Numbered from the stretch's first letter, positions 16,824-26,764 are shown. The stretch: 64,000 bases of DNA from Bryobacterales bacterium (GCA_016716385.1 JADJWL010000025.1:62001-126000); one strand, 5' to 3'. The notes: generated by a model not told the origin, from the sequence alone. Numbers and translations are program-made.

Positions 16824-19370
16824 TTACTCCTCCTCTCCCACGCACACCGGCACAGGTTCGGCCTGCGCCAGCGCTGAAGCCAGGCGCGCAACTGAATCGA
16901 GCATCGCCTCGCGGTCGAACTTCGCCTGGCAATCCTGGAATCCTGCGCCGCGAAGGTCCGCCGCTCCGGACGTCTCCGGGTCCGTCAGCGCCAGAAGGGG
17001 GATCGAAGCCCACTCGGGGCATCGCCGCATCGCCGTCAACAGCGCGGCGCTGCCGCCCGGAGGCAGGTCAGCGGCCACGACCACCACCGTGGGCAGCTCC
17101 TGTTCGAGAGCGCGCACCGCCTCGTCCACCGTCGCCGCCTCCCGCACACGGTAGCCGGCCATGTCGAGACCACTGCGAATCAGTCCCCGCGAGAACGCCG
17201 AGCCGTCCGCCACCAGAACCTTCGTGCCCGCTGCCGTCTCGCGCGTTCCCTGGAACCAGATTTCGTTCGCCGTGCGAATCACCTCGTTCAAGTCGAGGAA
17301 ATCCGTCACCTTCTGTCCGACCACCGCCGAGCCAAGCAGCCCTTTCCGGGAAGACTTCTGGCGCACCGTCACAGCTTCTTCCGCCACGTCCAGAATCTGG
17401 TCGACGACCACCCCGACGCTCCGCTCTCCGTCGTTGAACACCACCACCTGCACGACGTCGTCAGTCTGGGCCGGTTCCGGCGCGCCCGGTTCAAGCACCC
17501 CGCGCAACGGCACCAACGGCAGAATGCGGTTCCGGTACTGGACGACCCGGCAGCCGCTGGCACGCTCAATCGAGCCGCGCGGGAACTCCTCCAGCCGCGC
17601 CACCAGGGACAGCGGCACCGCCAGCCGCTCAAACGATCCAGCGCGGAAGAGCAGCAACCTCTGCTGTTCCTGGCCTGCCTGTGTCTTCTGCTCGACCGCC
17701 GCCCGGGCCTGCTCGCGGGACTCGGCCAGCACACCCGACCGCTGCCCGATGCCGAGGACGTCCAGGATCAGCGCCACCCGGCCGTCGCCCATGATCGTCG
17801 CCCCGGCGTAGACACTCAGCCCCTTCAACTGCTTGCCGAGCGGCTTCACCACAATCTCCTGCGTGTCCTGGATGCCGTCGACCACCAGGCCAAACTGCCG
17901 GTCCTCGGCCTGGAGCACAACGATGCTCACGGCATCGGCCGGAGCCGCTTCGAGTCCGAGCACCTGATTCAGATACGCGATCGGCAGCAGGCTCCCCCGT
18001 CGCCGCAGGACCGGCGTTCCGTGGACACGCTCAATGTGCTTGTCCGAGGAATCGCCCTCCAGCCGGATCAGTTCGAGCAGGCTCACCTGGGGGATCACAA
18101 ATCTTTCGCCGCCGCTGTTGACCACCAGGCCCGGAATGATCGCCAGCGTCAGGGGGATCTTCAGCTTCACCGTCGACCCTTCGCCCGGCCGGCTGATGAC
18201 ATCGACGACGCCCCCGATCTTCTCGATATGGGACTTGACGACGTCCATCCCGACACCCCGTCCGGAGACGTTCGTGACCGTTTGCGCCGTGGAGAAGCCG
18301 GGGTGGAAGATCAGATTGACGATCTCCCGGTCGCTCAGCTTGTCAGCCTGCTCCGGACGGAGCAATCCCTTTTCGACGGCTTTCTGCTTGACCCGCGCCG
18401 CATCGATGCCCGCGCCGTCGTCGCCAATCTCGATGTTGACCTGCCCGCCTTCGTGGTAGGCGCGTAGCGTCAGCCTTCCCTGAGCGGCTTTCCCGGCGCG
18501 CATCCGGATCTCCGGCACTTCGATGCCGTGGTCGCAGGCGTTGCGCACCAGGTGCACGAGCGGATCCTTAATCGCCTCGATGATGGTCCGGTCGAGTTCG
18601 GTGTCGGCGCCGTCCATATCGAGCCGGACCTGCTTGCCGAGCGCCACTGCCATGTCCCGGACGACGCGGGGCAGCTTGTTCCACACCATCCCGATCGGCT
18701 GCATGCGGGTCTTCATGACCCCTTCCTGCAGTTCCGTGGTGATCAGATTAAGCCGCTGTGAGGTGGCGTTGAGCGCCGCGTCCTCACGCTCGGTGTTGAA
18801 CTGGAGGATCTGGTTGCGGGTCAACACCAACTCTCCAACCAGGTCCATCAGCTTGTCGAGCAACCCGACGCCGACCCGAATGTTGGCATCGGCAACCGCG
18901 GACGATTTGGCGATCTCCTCTTCTCGCGGAGCGTCCCCGCTGCCGCCCGCCGCGCTTTCCGGGACGGAGCCGTCCGGAACTGCGTCGCCCCGCTGGGCGG
19001 CCGCCCGCAGCCGTTCCGTCAGCTCGCCGAAGGATTCGGGTCCTTCCTCGCCGCTGGCCTCGATGGCGGCCAGCACACGCCGCGTCACATCGACCGTCTC
19101 GAGAATCAGGGAGACCAGGGCCGGCGTCAATTCACGCTGGCCGTCGCGCAACTGGCTCAGCAAGCTTTCCGCCTGGTGCGTAATCGCTTCCAGCGTCGTG
19201 AATCCGAGAAAGCCGCATGTCCCTTTGATCGTGTGAATCGTGCGGAAAATACTCGCCAGCAGCGCCTGGTCGCGCGGCCGCCTTTCGAGTTCGACCAGCT
19301 CCTGATCCAAACGCGAAAGGTTCTCGTGGCTCTCGACGAGAAACTCCCGGATGACTTCCTGATCTTGCAT
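16824..19370 (-). CDS. cheA: Chemotaxis histidine kinase CheA with extra CheW domain and C-terminal receiver
   Basis: This 848-aa kinase contains, in order: an HPt domain with phosphorylatable His46 (TIHTIKGTCGFLGF); a Ser/Pro linker; an H-kinase dimerisation region (LMDLVGELVLTRNQIL); an HATPase_c domain (HLVRNACDHGIE, GDDGAGID, GRGVGMDVV); a CheW-like regulatory domain; a second CheW-like domain (LLLFRAGSFERLAVPLSL); and a terminal receiver with Asp in VVAADLPPG, although the usual DD pair is reduced to VADGS. The P2 CheY/CheB-binding domain is not obvious. ATG 19370 with GGAGA upstream is chosen; longer in-frame starts lack domain content. It is the first intact gene of the che cluster. 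Confidence 0.94.
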   Translation of the reverse strand: MQDQEVIREFLVESHENLSRLDQELVELERRPRDQALLASIFRTIHTIKGTCGFLGFTTLEAITHQAESLLSQLRDGQRELTPALVSLILETVDVTRRVLAAIEASGEEGPESFGELTERLRAAAQRGDAVPDGSVPESAAGGSGDAPREEEIAKSSAVADANIRVGVGLLDKLMDLVGELVLTRNQILQFNTEREDAALNATSQRLNLITTELQEGVMKTRMQPIGMVWNKLPRVVRDMAVALGKQVRLDMDGADTELDRTIIEAIKDPLVHLVRNACDHGIEVPEIRMRAGKAAQGRLTLRAYHEGGQVNIEIGDDGAGIDAARVKQKAVEKGLLRPEQADKLSDREIVNLIFHPGFSTAQTVTNVSGRGVGMDVVKSHIEKIGGVVDVISRPGEGSTVKLKIPLTLAIIPGLVVNSGGERFVIPQVSLLELIRLEGDSSDKHIERVHGTPVLRRRGSLLPIAYLNQVLGLEAAPADAVSIVVLQAEDRQFGLVVDGIQDTQEIVVKPLGKQLKGLSVYAGATIMGDGRVALILDVLGIGQRSGVLAESREQARAAVEQKTQAGQEQQRLLLFRAGSFERLAVPLSLVARLEEFPRGSIERASGCRVVQYRNRILPLVPLRGVLEPGAPEPAQTDDVVQVVVFNDGERSVGVVVDQILDVAEEAVTVRQKSSRKGLLGSAVVGQKVTDFLDLNEVIRTANEIWFQGTRETAAGTKVLVADGSAFSRGLIRSGLDMAGYRVREAATVDEAVRALEQELPTVVVVAADLPPGGSAALLTAMRRCPEWASIPLLALTDPETSGAADLRGAGFQDCQAKFDREAMLDSVARLASALAQAEPVPVCVGEEE

Positions 19371-19569
19371 ACGTACGTCTCCATGGCGCCACCACCCGGC
19401 GCCGTGCCGGCTCTCTCTAAAGGGTTGCGCCATGCGACCCGGGAGTCTCATCCCGTCCGGTCCCGGCCGCCTCCGCTGGCGGGGCCCACGATCCGGCGCT
19501 ACTAGGTTCATCGGCGGCAGGACGCCGCCGGTCCATACCCCGCAAATTTGTGCGGGGAATATTGCGTGG

Positions 19570-20827
19570 CTAACCGGTCCGGCGTGACGGCGTCCGGCCG
19601 GCGTCAGCGCCGCAAAACACCTCGGCGCACCACTCCGCCGCGGCGACGTAGCCATTCGCGACGGTCCCGGCCTCAATGCCTGTCTCGCGGGTCAGGACCC
19701 GGAGCGTGTCCCAATCGCCCTGTTCGCAGGCAAGCGCCAGACGGTAAAGGCGCCCCAGGCGGGCGCCGGCCGGGGCCGATCCGGCAAGAACGGCGCGCAC
19801 GTCCGCGGGCAGTCCCACCTCGCTCAGCAACTCTTCCATCGGCCTGCCGACCATCGCGTCAAGGAGCGAGAACAGACCCAGCAGGAAGAGGTCACCACTC
19901 CTGTTCCGGAGCCCAGCCTGCGACGCCAGTATCTCCAGGAGCCGGGCGCGCAGCAACGCCATCTCGACCAGTTCGGCCGGACGGTCGGAGGCGAGCGCGG
20001 GGAGCGTGGCGAGGGTCAGCCAGCGGCGCAGTTCATCCTCGCCGAGCAGTCCGATCGCCTGTTGGACGGATTCGATACGAGCGCGCGTGTGTGAACGCCG
20101 CCGAGTTCACGTACCGCAGCAGGCGGTAGCACAGGGCCACGTCCCGCTTGAGCAGCTTCTCCAACCGCCAGAAGTTGACGTCAGGGGCATGCACTTCCGA
20201 CAGGATCCGGAGCGATGCCGCCTTCAACGACGGAATCGCCTGCGCCGAGATCATCACCGGGCGGGCGAAAAAATATCCCTGAAAGTAGGTGAACCCCTGC
20301 CGCTTCGCCGATTCGAATTCCTCCTGGGTCTCCACCTTTTCGGCCAGCAGACGCAGGCCGGGCCGCTTGTAGCGTTTAACGATCTGGCGCCGCTCGGCGT
20401 CAGTCGTGAAGTAGAAGTCGACTTTCAGGAAACTGGCCAGTGGCGCCAGCGCCGGCGGGGGACCGCTCAGCACGACGTCGTCGAGCGCCAGCTTGTAGCG
20501 GCGCCGGCGCAGGGCCCGGCAGGCGGCGACGACGGCGTCATCGGCCTCCACGTTCTCGAGAATCTCCACCACCAGGGCTTCCGGAGGCATCAAGTCGGCA
20601 AAGCCGCGCAACAGCAGTTCGCGGGTGAAGTTCACAAAGGCCAGCCGTCCATTGAGGACGCTCGCCGGACCGACAGTCAACAGCGTATTGGCCAGAACCT
20701 CGAGACTCGCCTTGTCTCCATCCTCTTCGGCAAACACAGCCGAGTGGGGCGACCTGTGCAGCAACTCGTAAGCGAAGACGTTGAGACTGGCATCGAAGAT
20801 CGGCTGACGAGCCAGAAGGACTTCCAT
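19570..20827 (-). pseudogene. EAL/HDOD (YuxH-like) signalling protein gene, frameshifted
   Basis: The N-terminal part (20033-20827) encodes a YuxH-type degenerate EAL domain (LLARQPIFDASLNVFAYELL, VVEILENVEADD, KLALDDVV) and the start of an HDOD domain (LLRYVNSAAF). The frame then changes; the rest of the HDOD domain continues in another frame to 19570 (ESVQQAIGLLGEDELRRW ... WCAEVF). Removing one T (plus-strand A at about 20077) restores a normal HDOD sequence, NSAAFTHARSIESVQQ. The EAL catalytic residues are not intact, so a phosphodiesterase role is unlikely; such proteins usually act as binding regulators. It lies 199 bases upstream of cheA on the same strand. The frameshift may be real decay or a sequencing error. 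Confidence 0.75.
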
Positions 20828-20934
20828 GTCAGGAGATCCTCCCCGGGCAACTGCGGAATTGAGTTCGCATGGTTAGGAACTGGACTGAACTGATCTTATC
20901 GGACGCACTCTCCCGTTCTTGAAGGACCGTCTCC

Positions 20935-22058
20935 TCATTCGGCGCGCGTGCCAGGCAAGGCGAAGAACTGTTCCATTTCCTGAATGATTTCAGCCGAGCT
21001 GCAGGCTGTGGCCACGGAGACGACCTTCGCGTCGACCCCGATCGAAGCCAGCATGGCGCCGCCCCGCAGTTCGAAATGGAACCGGGAGGCAACGACCCGC
21101 TGCACTTCGCGCCGCACGTCAACCAGTCCGTCCCCGCGGTTCAGGAGGGCGACGAATGCCGGTCCCCGCCAGCGGAAGAGCTGGTCGCCCGGACGGAGCA
21201 GCGCGTTGACGATGCGCTGAGCGGCAAGACAGAGCAGTTCATTGCCGATTTTGTCGCCCAGGCGCGCGTTGAACTGTTCCAGCCGCTGCACGTAGAAGGC
21301 CGCCGCATAGACCCCCGGCTGCTGGAGCGGCATCCCCTGAATCACCGTTTGCGCCGCCGTCCGGTTGGGCAAGCCCGTGAGCGCATCGAGGGCAAGTCGG
21401 TGGCCGAATCGAACGTCTGGACGGCGGCGGCCGGAGCCGGCGGCGGGGGCTGGACAACTGCGGGCGGGGCGGAGAGTGGGGGCTGGCCGGCGGCGGCCGG
21501 CGCAGACACAGGCGCCGGCTCATGGCCGGATTGCTCCAGGTGGCAGACCCGCTTCTGCAGATCCTCGATCAGGCCTGTCACCTGCGACCGCCGGTCCTGG
21601 GCCTGGCGCGCCAGCTTCCCGAGCGCCAGCTTCAGATGCACTTTGGAGGTGCGCAACTCCTCCGGAGTGGAAGTGCTCTCGATGGTCTCCTGCACCTGAC
21701 GCAGAACCGACGCCGATTCGTTGCACTCGACCTTCACCTGGTCCATTGAGGACAGGAGAAGCCGGATGATCTCGCGCAACTCCGCCACCGTGCTGTTGAC
21801 GGAGTCCGCCGTATCCTGATGGTACTGCTCGATGCGTTGCGAGAGCGCGCCGGCGGTGACCAGGATCGAGGACGGACTCGGCGATTCCTTCAGAGAGGCA
21901 GCCGACTCTTCGAGGCCACCGCGGAAGCGCTCGTACTCCTGCTCATTCCAGCGGAACGCATGCGCTTTCAGCGCCTCTATAACGGAACCGGCCAGATCCA
22001 TCCAGGCCGCCAACTGCGTGACCGACCCTTCCGATCCGGTCCCGGCCAGAATCGGCAT
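20935..22058 (-). pseudogene. Coiled-coil/degenerate GGDEF protein gene, frameshifted
   Basis: The first part (21400-22058) encodes a helical N-terminus and a coiled-coil region, then a Pro/Ala-rich linker. The GGDEF-like domain starts as DALTGLPNR in a different frame and runs to 20935. Adding one base in the C run at 21390-21392 (GGG on the plus strand) joins them as TDLPLDALTGLPNR. The catalytic GGDEF signature is replaced by RWRGPAFVALL, so the domain should not make c-di-GMP and may only bind nucleotides or proteins. Located just upstream of the EAL/HDOD gene and the che cluster, it probably belonged to the same regulatory unit. Decay and sequencing error cannot be separated here. Confidence 0.7.
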
Positions 22059-22064
22059 CTCGCT

Positions 22065-22136
22065 CTACATATCGGCATCGAAGCCAAGGAGCGTCAGCAA
22101 CACCTGTCGGGCGCCCTTCCTCGGCGGCAGTTGAAA
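22065..22136 (-). pseudogene. 3' remnant of an M20 peptidase gene
   Basis: About 23 codons on the minus strand read FQLPPRKGARQVLLTLLGFDADM and end in TAG (22065-22067). This matches the C-terminus of the intact M20 peptidase of this window (FEPDGAYKGAQQVLLTVLGYDAGL). At the DNA level 22082-22106 equals 25555-25579 at 24 of 25 bases. No M20 sequence is recognisable upstream of the remnant; the TonB receptor stop codon is at 22165. It marks a past duplication or replacement. Confidence 0.6.
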
Positions 22137-22164
22137 GATCCGGCGTGTTGTTCCGCTGAACCTG

Positions 22165-25100
22165 TTACCAATCCAGCCGCGCGCCGATCAGGGCGTTGCG
22201 GGGACCGGCCAGGTCGCGGCCCTGCGTCGCCCGAATGGTCGCGACGTTGTTGGGCGCCGAGATATTCAGAGCGGGCACGTCGAAGTTGGCCCGGTTAAGC
22301 AAGTTGGTGAAGCTGATCTGCACCCGGAAGAACATCCGTTCCCGCACCGGAAACGACTTGAACAGTGCGCCACTCGCAATCTCGCGTCCGGGCCCGACGA
22401 GTACGCCTCGGCCGGAGTTTCCAAAGCGGCCGGAGTTGGCCGTCGGAACCGCAAAGGCAGCCGGATCGAACCACCGGTCGATCGTGCGCTGATCCTTGGA
22501 CAGGTTGCCGTCGCCGATGCGATCGGGAATGCCGCCGACCGTCTGCGTGTTTGACGGATCCGACCCGGCGAAGACCGGCGTCAGGAACTCGCCGGTCTGT
22601 CCGATGAATGACCCGCTCAACTGCCAGCCGCCAAGAACGAAGTCCGCGGGTCCCCCGTTGTTCAGAAATCGGCGGCCGCGCCCGACTGGCAACTCCCAGA
22701 TCACCGTCGAAATGAACCGGTGGCGCGGTGTGTACCGGGCGTCCCCCCGCTCCCGGACGCGGTCGAAGGCATTTTCGATCACAGTACCCGCCTCCACGCC
22801 ACTGACCTCGTCAATGTCGGTCAGACTCTTGGCCCACGTCCAGGCGCCCATGAAAGACAGCCCCCGCGACCACTTGCGCTCCAACTGGGTGTTGAGCGCG
22901 TGATAGGTCTGCCCGCCCCCGTTTTCCCGCATGATGATGTTGCGGATGAGCGGAAAGGGCCGCCGGTTCTGGTTGAAGGGCACAGCACTGGGCGCCGGCA
23001 TGTTGACATTGCGCCCGTAGACCAGGCTGGTGGACTTCGTGCCGATGTAGGACAGGCGCAGACCGATGGACGCGCCGAGATCCCGCTCGACGGTGAGGTT
23101 CCACTGCTGCGCATAGGCGTTGCGCAGATTCAGGTCCAGGCCGGTGACATCCACGTTGCCCGTGGCGCCGGTGCCGATGAAGGGGCGTTGCAGGGTGAGG
23201 GACGGCGAGTTGTTGGCGAGGCTGTTCACGAAGGTTTCCGTCAACGAAAATGGCCCGCCGTAGAGGGAGGAGAAGACGTCCGCCGTGAAGTCGTCGTTGA
23301 AGAAGCCGTAGCCGCCGCGGAGCACGGTTTTCGCGCCGCCGAACGGCCGCCAGGCGAATCCGAGGCGCGGCTGGAAATTGTTGAAATCGCCCTGGCGCAG
23401 CGAACGGTCCGGGAACCCGGCGGCTGCGGCGGTCACGATCGGAATCGCACGGGGAAAGAGCGGGTTGACGTACTGGTCGATGATGGACTGGTTTGGAACC
23501 ACCAGCCGGCCTTGTTGCGGGTCGACGTTGAAGATGATGTCGCGCCGGTCACGCGCCGGCTGGTTGTAGTCCCAGCGAATGCCGTAGTTCAGGGTGAGGC
23601 TCTGGGAGACTTTGTAGTCGTCCTGGAGGAACCAGCTCATTTGGTGGAAGCGGGCATAGCGGTTCGGACGGACGTAGTTGCGGGAGGTGGTCTGAGGAAC
23701 ACCGAGCAGGAAGTCGCCCCACGCATTGCCCGACGCGAATCCCGTGAACGAATAGGTGCCGAATTGCGGGAAGATCGGGCCGTTGAACTGCTGTGGCCGG
23801 AACTCGAAACCTCCCTTGATGCTGTGTTTTCCGCGGATGTAGGTGAGCTGGTCGACGTATTGGAAGGCATTCTCCGCGGGCGCCTGCTTGTTCAGGGGAG
23901 CCACGGTCTGAAAGCCGGTGATCGGCAGACTCGGGATGTTCTCGACGCCCGGCGCGAACTGGAGACCCTCGATGCCGAGCATCTCCACCAGTTCCTGTCC
24001 CACCAACTGGCCGCCCGCCGGGTTGAAATTGCGGACGAAACCGAGCTTCAGTTCGTTGATCAGCCGCGGCGTGATGGTCCAGGTATCGGAGATAGCTACC
24101 TGCCGCGCCTGACGCGTCTGAATTCGATAGCCGACCCGGTCGGCCGGCAATCCCCCGTCGAGAACCCGCGGTTCGGAGCGCTTGTAGCTGACCCGCGCGT
24201 ACAGGTTGTTGTTGCTTCGGATCGCATAGTCCATGCGGATGTCGAACTGGTCATGCCGGATCTGCTGGGGCACCGTTTCGCGGTAGTTGCCCACCGTGGA
24301 TGTCGGCGGCCCGAAGTTGGGCAGAGGGTAGAAGCGGTCCTGCCAGCGCAGGGAACCCTGGTTGAGAAGGCTGGCAGGGATCACGTTGCCGGGGAACGGC
24401 TGGCCCGCCAGCGGGTTCCGCAAGGTCAGATTGGGGACTGCCGAGAAATCGCCGCCGCGCATGATCGCCGTGGGCACGTTGGGCGCAAGGATCGCCGGGA
24501 TGCGCTGGCGCTCTCCCTCGTAGGTTGCAAAGAAAAACAATTTGTTCCGGATCACCGGTCCGCCCGATGAGACGCCGAAATTGTTCCGGATGTTCTGACC
24601 GCGCGATGTGGCGAAGAAGGGACGCGCGTTCAACGCCGCATTCTCGTGGTACCAGAACAGGGCCCCGTGATACTCGTTGGTTCCGCTCTTGGTAATGGCT
24701 GTGATGTTGGCCACCTCGCCGAACTCCGCCTTGTTGTTGACGATCTCGAACCGGACTTCCTGAATCGATTCAAACGACGGATTGGCCGGCCCGATCGAGT
24801 TGCCGAACGCCGGCGAGTTGGACGAGATGCCGTCGATATTGAAGAAGTTCTGGGATCCGCGCGCGCCACCCAGGTTGAAACGGGAGCCACCCCCCTGGCC
24901 GCCAGTCGGGGTCATGAACACGTAACGATAGAGGCCGGAGTCGCCGGTGCCGCTGACTGTGGACCGGATATTCAGCGGCAGATCGTTCAGATCCCGGGAC
25001 GTCCTCACTGCCGCAATCGACGACGAATCGGTCTCGATGACGGGAGCCGCCCCCTGCACCGTCACCTCGGTGCCGACTTCGCCTACCTCCAGACGCACGT

Positions 25101-25407
25101 CGATGCGCACCGTCCGCAATGCTTCCAGGGCGATGCCGCGCACGACGAAGGTATTAAACCCAGGCGCCTTGGCTTGGATCCGATAATTGCCCGCGTTCAG
25201 GTTGGGGACCGAGTAGTTGCCGTCGTTGCCGGTCACCACGGTACGCACCAGGCTGGTGCCCTCGTTGACAACGGTCATTTCGACCGACGGCACGACCGCG
25301 CCGGTGGCGTCGGTCACCGTGCCGGTAATGGTTCCAAAAGTCGCCTGACTCCAGGCGAGGGCAGGCAACAAGCTTGCCAGAACGAACAGTCTGTCGATGG
25401 GCCCCAT
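22165..25407 (-). CDS. TonB-dependent receptor with carboxypeptidase-regulatory-like domain (Oar-type)
   Basis: This 1080-aa outer-membrane protein has a signal peptide (LASLLPALAWSQA), then an N-terminal beta-sandwich extension (TITGTVTDATGAVVPSVEMTV to about 105), a plug domain (NDLPLNIRS, FNIDGISSN) and a long beta-barrel ending in aromatic Trp (ARLDW), as for BAM-recognised barrels. The VRTSR/VRFEIVNN region and DFLLG, YGFFNDDF are typical of the acidobacterial Oar-like family. It probably imports a polymer-derived ligand, but the ligand is unknown. ATG 25407 has GGGAG 8 bases upstream and puts the signal peptide at the start; an ATG 21 codons earlier is less likely. It is followed by the M20 remnant. 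Confidence 0.9.
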   Translation of the reverse strand: MGPIDRLFVLASLLPALAWSQATFGTITGTVTDATGAVVPSVEMTVVNEGTSLVRTVVTGNDGNYSVPNLNAGNYRIQAKAPGFNTFVVRGIALEALRTVRIDVRLEVGEVGTEVTVQGAAPVIETDSSSIAAVRTSRDLNDLPLNIRSTVSGTGDSGLYRYVFMTPTGGQGGGSRFNLGGARGSQNFFNIDGISSNSPAFGNSIGPANPSFESIQEVRFEIVNNKAEFGEVANITAITKSGTNEYHGALFWYHENAALNARPFFATSRGQNIRNNFGVSSGGPVIRNKLFFFATYEGERQRIPAILAPNVPTAIMRGGDFSAVPNLTLRNPLAGQPFPGNVIPASLLNQGSLRWQDRFYPLPNFGPPTSTVGNYRETVPQQIRHDQFDIRMDYAIRSNNNLYARVSYKRSEPRVLDGGLPADRVGYRIQTRQARQVAISDTWTITPRLINELKLGFVRNFNPAGGQLVGQELVEMLGIEGLQFAPGVENIPSLPITGFQTVAPLNKQAPAENAFQYVDQLTYIRGKHSIKGGFEFRPQQFNGPIFPQFGTYSFTGFASGNAWGDFLLGVPQTTSRNYVRPNRYARFHQMSWFLQDDYKVSQSLTLNYGIRWDYNQPARDRRDIIFNVDPQQGRLVVPNQSIIDQYVNPLFPRAIPIVTAAAAGFPDRSLRQGDFNNFQPRLGFAWRPFGGAKTVLRGGYGFFNDDFTADVFSSLYGGPFSLTETFVNSLANNSPSLTLQRPFIGTGATGNVDVTGLDLNLRNAYAQQWNLTVERDLGASIGLRLSYIGTKSTSLVYGRNVNMPAPSAVPFNQNRRPFPLIRNIIMRENGGGQTYHALNTQLERKWSRGLSFMGAWTWAKSLTDIDEVSGVEAGTVIENAFDRVRERGDARYTPRHRFISTVIWELPVGRGRRFLNNGGPADFVLGGWQLSGSFIGQTGEFLTPVFAGSDPSNTQTVGGIPDRIGDGNLSKDQRTIDRWFDPAAFAVPTANSGRFGNSGRGVLVGPGREIASGALFKSFPVRERMFFRVQISFTNLLNRANFDVPALNISAPNNVATIRATQGRDLAGPRNALIGARLDW

Positions 25408-25537
25408 GTGATGTCTCCCTTCCTTGCGGTGGTGAAGTAAATGATATTGCAGCTTCGGCGGGGAACGCAACGAGAAGACAGTTATTGTGCGTTAATGCTT
25501 GCGCGATATCTCGCTTCTTGAGAAGCCGCGCGCTCGC

Positions 25538-26764
25538 TCACAGACCCGCGTCGTAGCCAAGGACCGTCAGCAACACCTGCTGCGCCCCTTTATAGGCGCC
25601 GTCCGGTTCGAACCATTCGTTGAGGGAGTGCGCATCCCCGGCGCGCCCGCCTCCGCCGAGGGTGATCGCGGGAATGCCGAGCTTGATCGGCACGTTCGAA
25701 TCGGTGCTGCTTGCCGCCAGGACGGGAGCGAAGCCGAGCGTCTGCGCTGCCCCTTCCGCGGCCCGGACCAGCGGCGAGTCCGCGGGTGTGCTGCCGGCAT
25801 AACGGACGCCGAGCAGTTTGTTCTCCGCCTCCAGTTTCGCCCCCGCAGCCGCGCGAAATTGGTTCTCATCGTCCACCCCGAGCCGGACCGCTTCGAGGAA
25901 GCGCTGCTCCAGCCGCTCGAGTTCAGCCTCGCTTTCCGAACGCAGATCGACCTCCATCCACGCTTCGAACGCGATCGAGTTGACCGATGTCCCGCCGCCG
26001 ATGCGGCCGACGTTGAACGTCGTCTTGGGGGACGAGGGAGTCTGGAACCCGGCGAGACGCGCCATGACCCGGCCCAGCGCGTGGGTCGGGTTGGCACGCC
26101 CGAAGTTCCCGTAGCTGTGGCCTCCTGGACCCCGCACCGTGGTGCGGTAGCGCTTGCTGCCGACCGCGCCGTTGACAATGCGCGCGGGATCGGACCCGTC
26201 GACCGAAATAAACGCCGCGATGCGACCGCGCAGCGGCCCCTTCTCGAACAGGTACTTCATGCCGAGCAGGTCACCGAGGCCCTCCTCGCAGACATTGGCG
26301 ACGAACAGCAGGTCGTGCCGGGTCCGGACGCCGCCATGATCGAGCGCTTCGGCCAGCGCCAGCAGGACCCGCAACCCGAGGCTGTCGTCGGCCAATCCGG
26401 GACCCACCAGCCGGTTGCCCTGCCGCTTCACGGTGACATCGGTGCCATCGGGGAAGACGGTATCGAGGTGCGCGGCGATGGCGAATACCGGGCCTCCGCC
26501 GGTCCCGCGCCGCCAGCCGAGCACGTTCCCCTGCCCGTCGATCGAGACGTCGGCCAAGCCCACCCGCCGGAATTCTCTCTCCATGAACGCGGCACGGCGC
26601 TCTTCCTGGAACGTGGGGGCGGGGATCTGGGCGATCTCGATCTGTTTGGCGAGGTGAGCCGCGTCGTTGGCTTTCAGGTAGGCCAGGGCGCGCTGAACGC
26701 CGGGCTCCCGGCTCTGCCCAAGGGCCGCCGCTGCGAGGGCCAGGAGAAGCGCGGCGGTCCTCAT
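25538..26764 (-). CDS. M20/M28-type exported zinc peptidase
   Basis: This 408-aa protein with a signal peptide (AALLLALAAAALGQ) has the M20 features: AAHLDTVFPDG (first metal His and Asp), GPGLADDSLGL (bridging Asp), NVCEEGLGDLLG (catalytic Glu pair) and the dimerisation/lid domain with GGHSYGNFGRANPTHALG. The terminal GGGRAGDAHSLNEWFE supplies the last metal His. It likely cleaves di- or tripeptides in the periplasm. Its ATG overlaps the stop of the upstream NIPSNAP gene (ATGA, 26761-26764), so the two are translationally coupled. Downstream on the same strand is the Oar-like receptor. Confidence 0.9.
   Translation of the reverse strand: MRTAALLLALAAAALGQSREPGVQRALAYLKANDAAHLAKQIEIAQIPAPTFQEERRAAFMEREFRRVGLADVSIDGQGNVLGWRRGTGGGPVFAIAAHLDTVFPDGTDVTVKRQGNRLVGPGLADDSLGLRVLLALAEALDHGGVRTRHDLLFVANVCEEGLGDLLGMKYLFEKGPLRGRIAAFISVDGSDPARIVNGAVGSKRYRTTVRGPGGHSYGNFGRANPTHALGRVMARLAGFQTPSSPKTTFNVGRIGGGTSVNSIAFEAWMEVDLRSESEAELERLEQRFLEAVRLGVDDENQFRAAAGAKLEAENKLLGVRYAGSTPADSPLVRAAEGAAQTLGFAPVLAASSTDSNVPIKLGIPAITLGGGGRAGDAHSLNEWFEPDGAYKGAQQVLLTVLGYDAGL

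Noticed and set aside
22720..24570. A 616-codon open frame on the plus strand
   Set aside because: Antisense to the Oar-like receptor at 22165-25407, with no ribosome site or domain signature.
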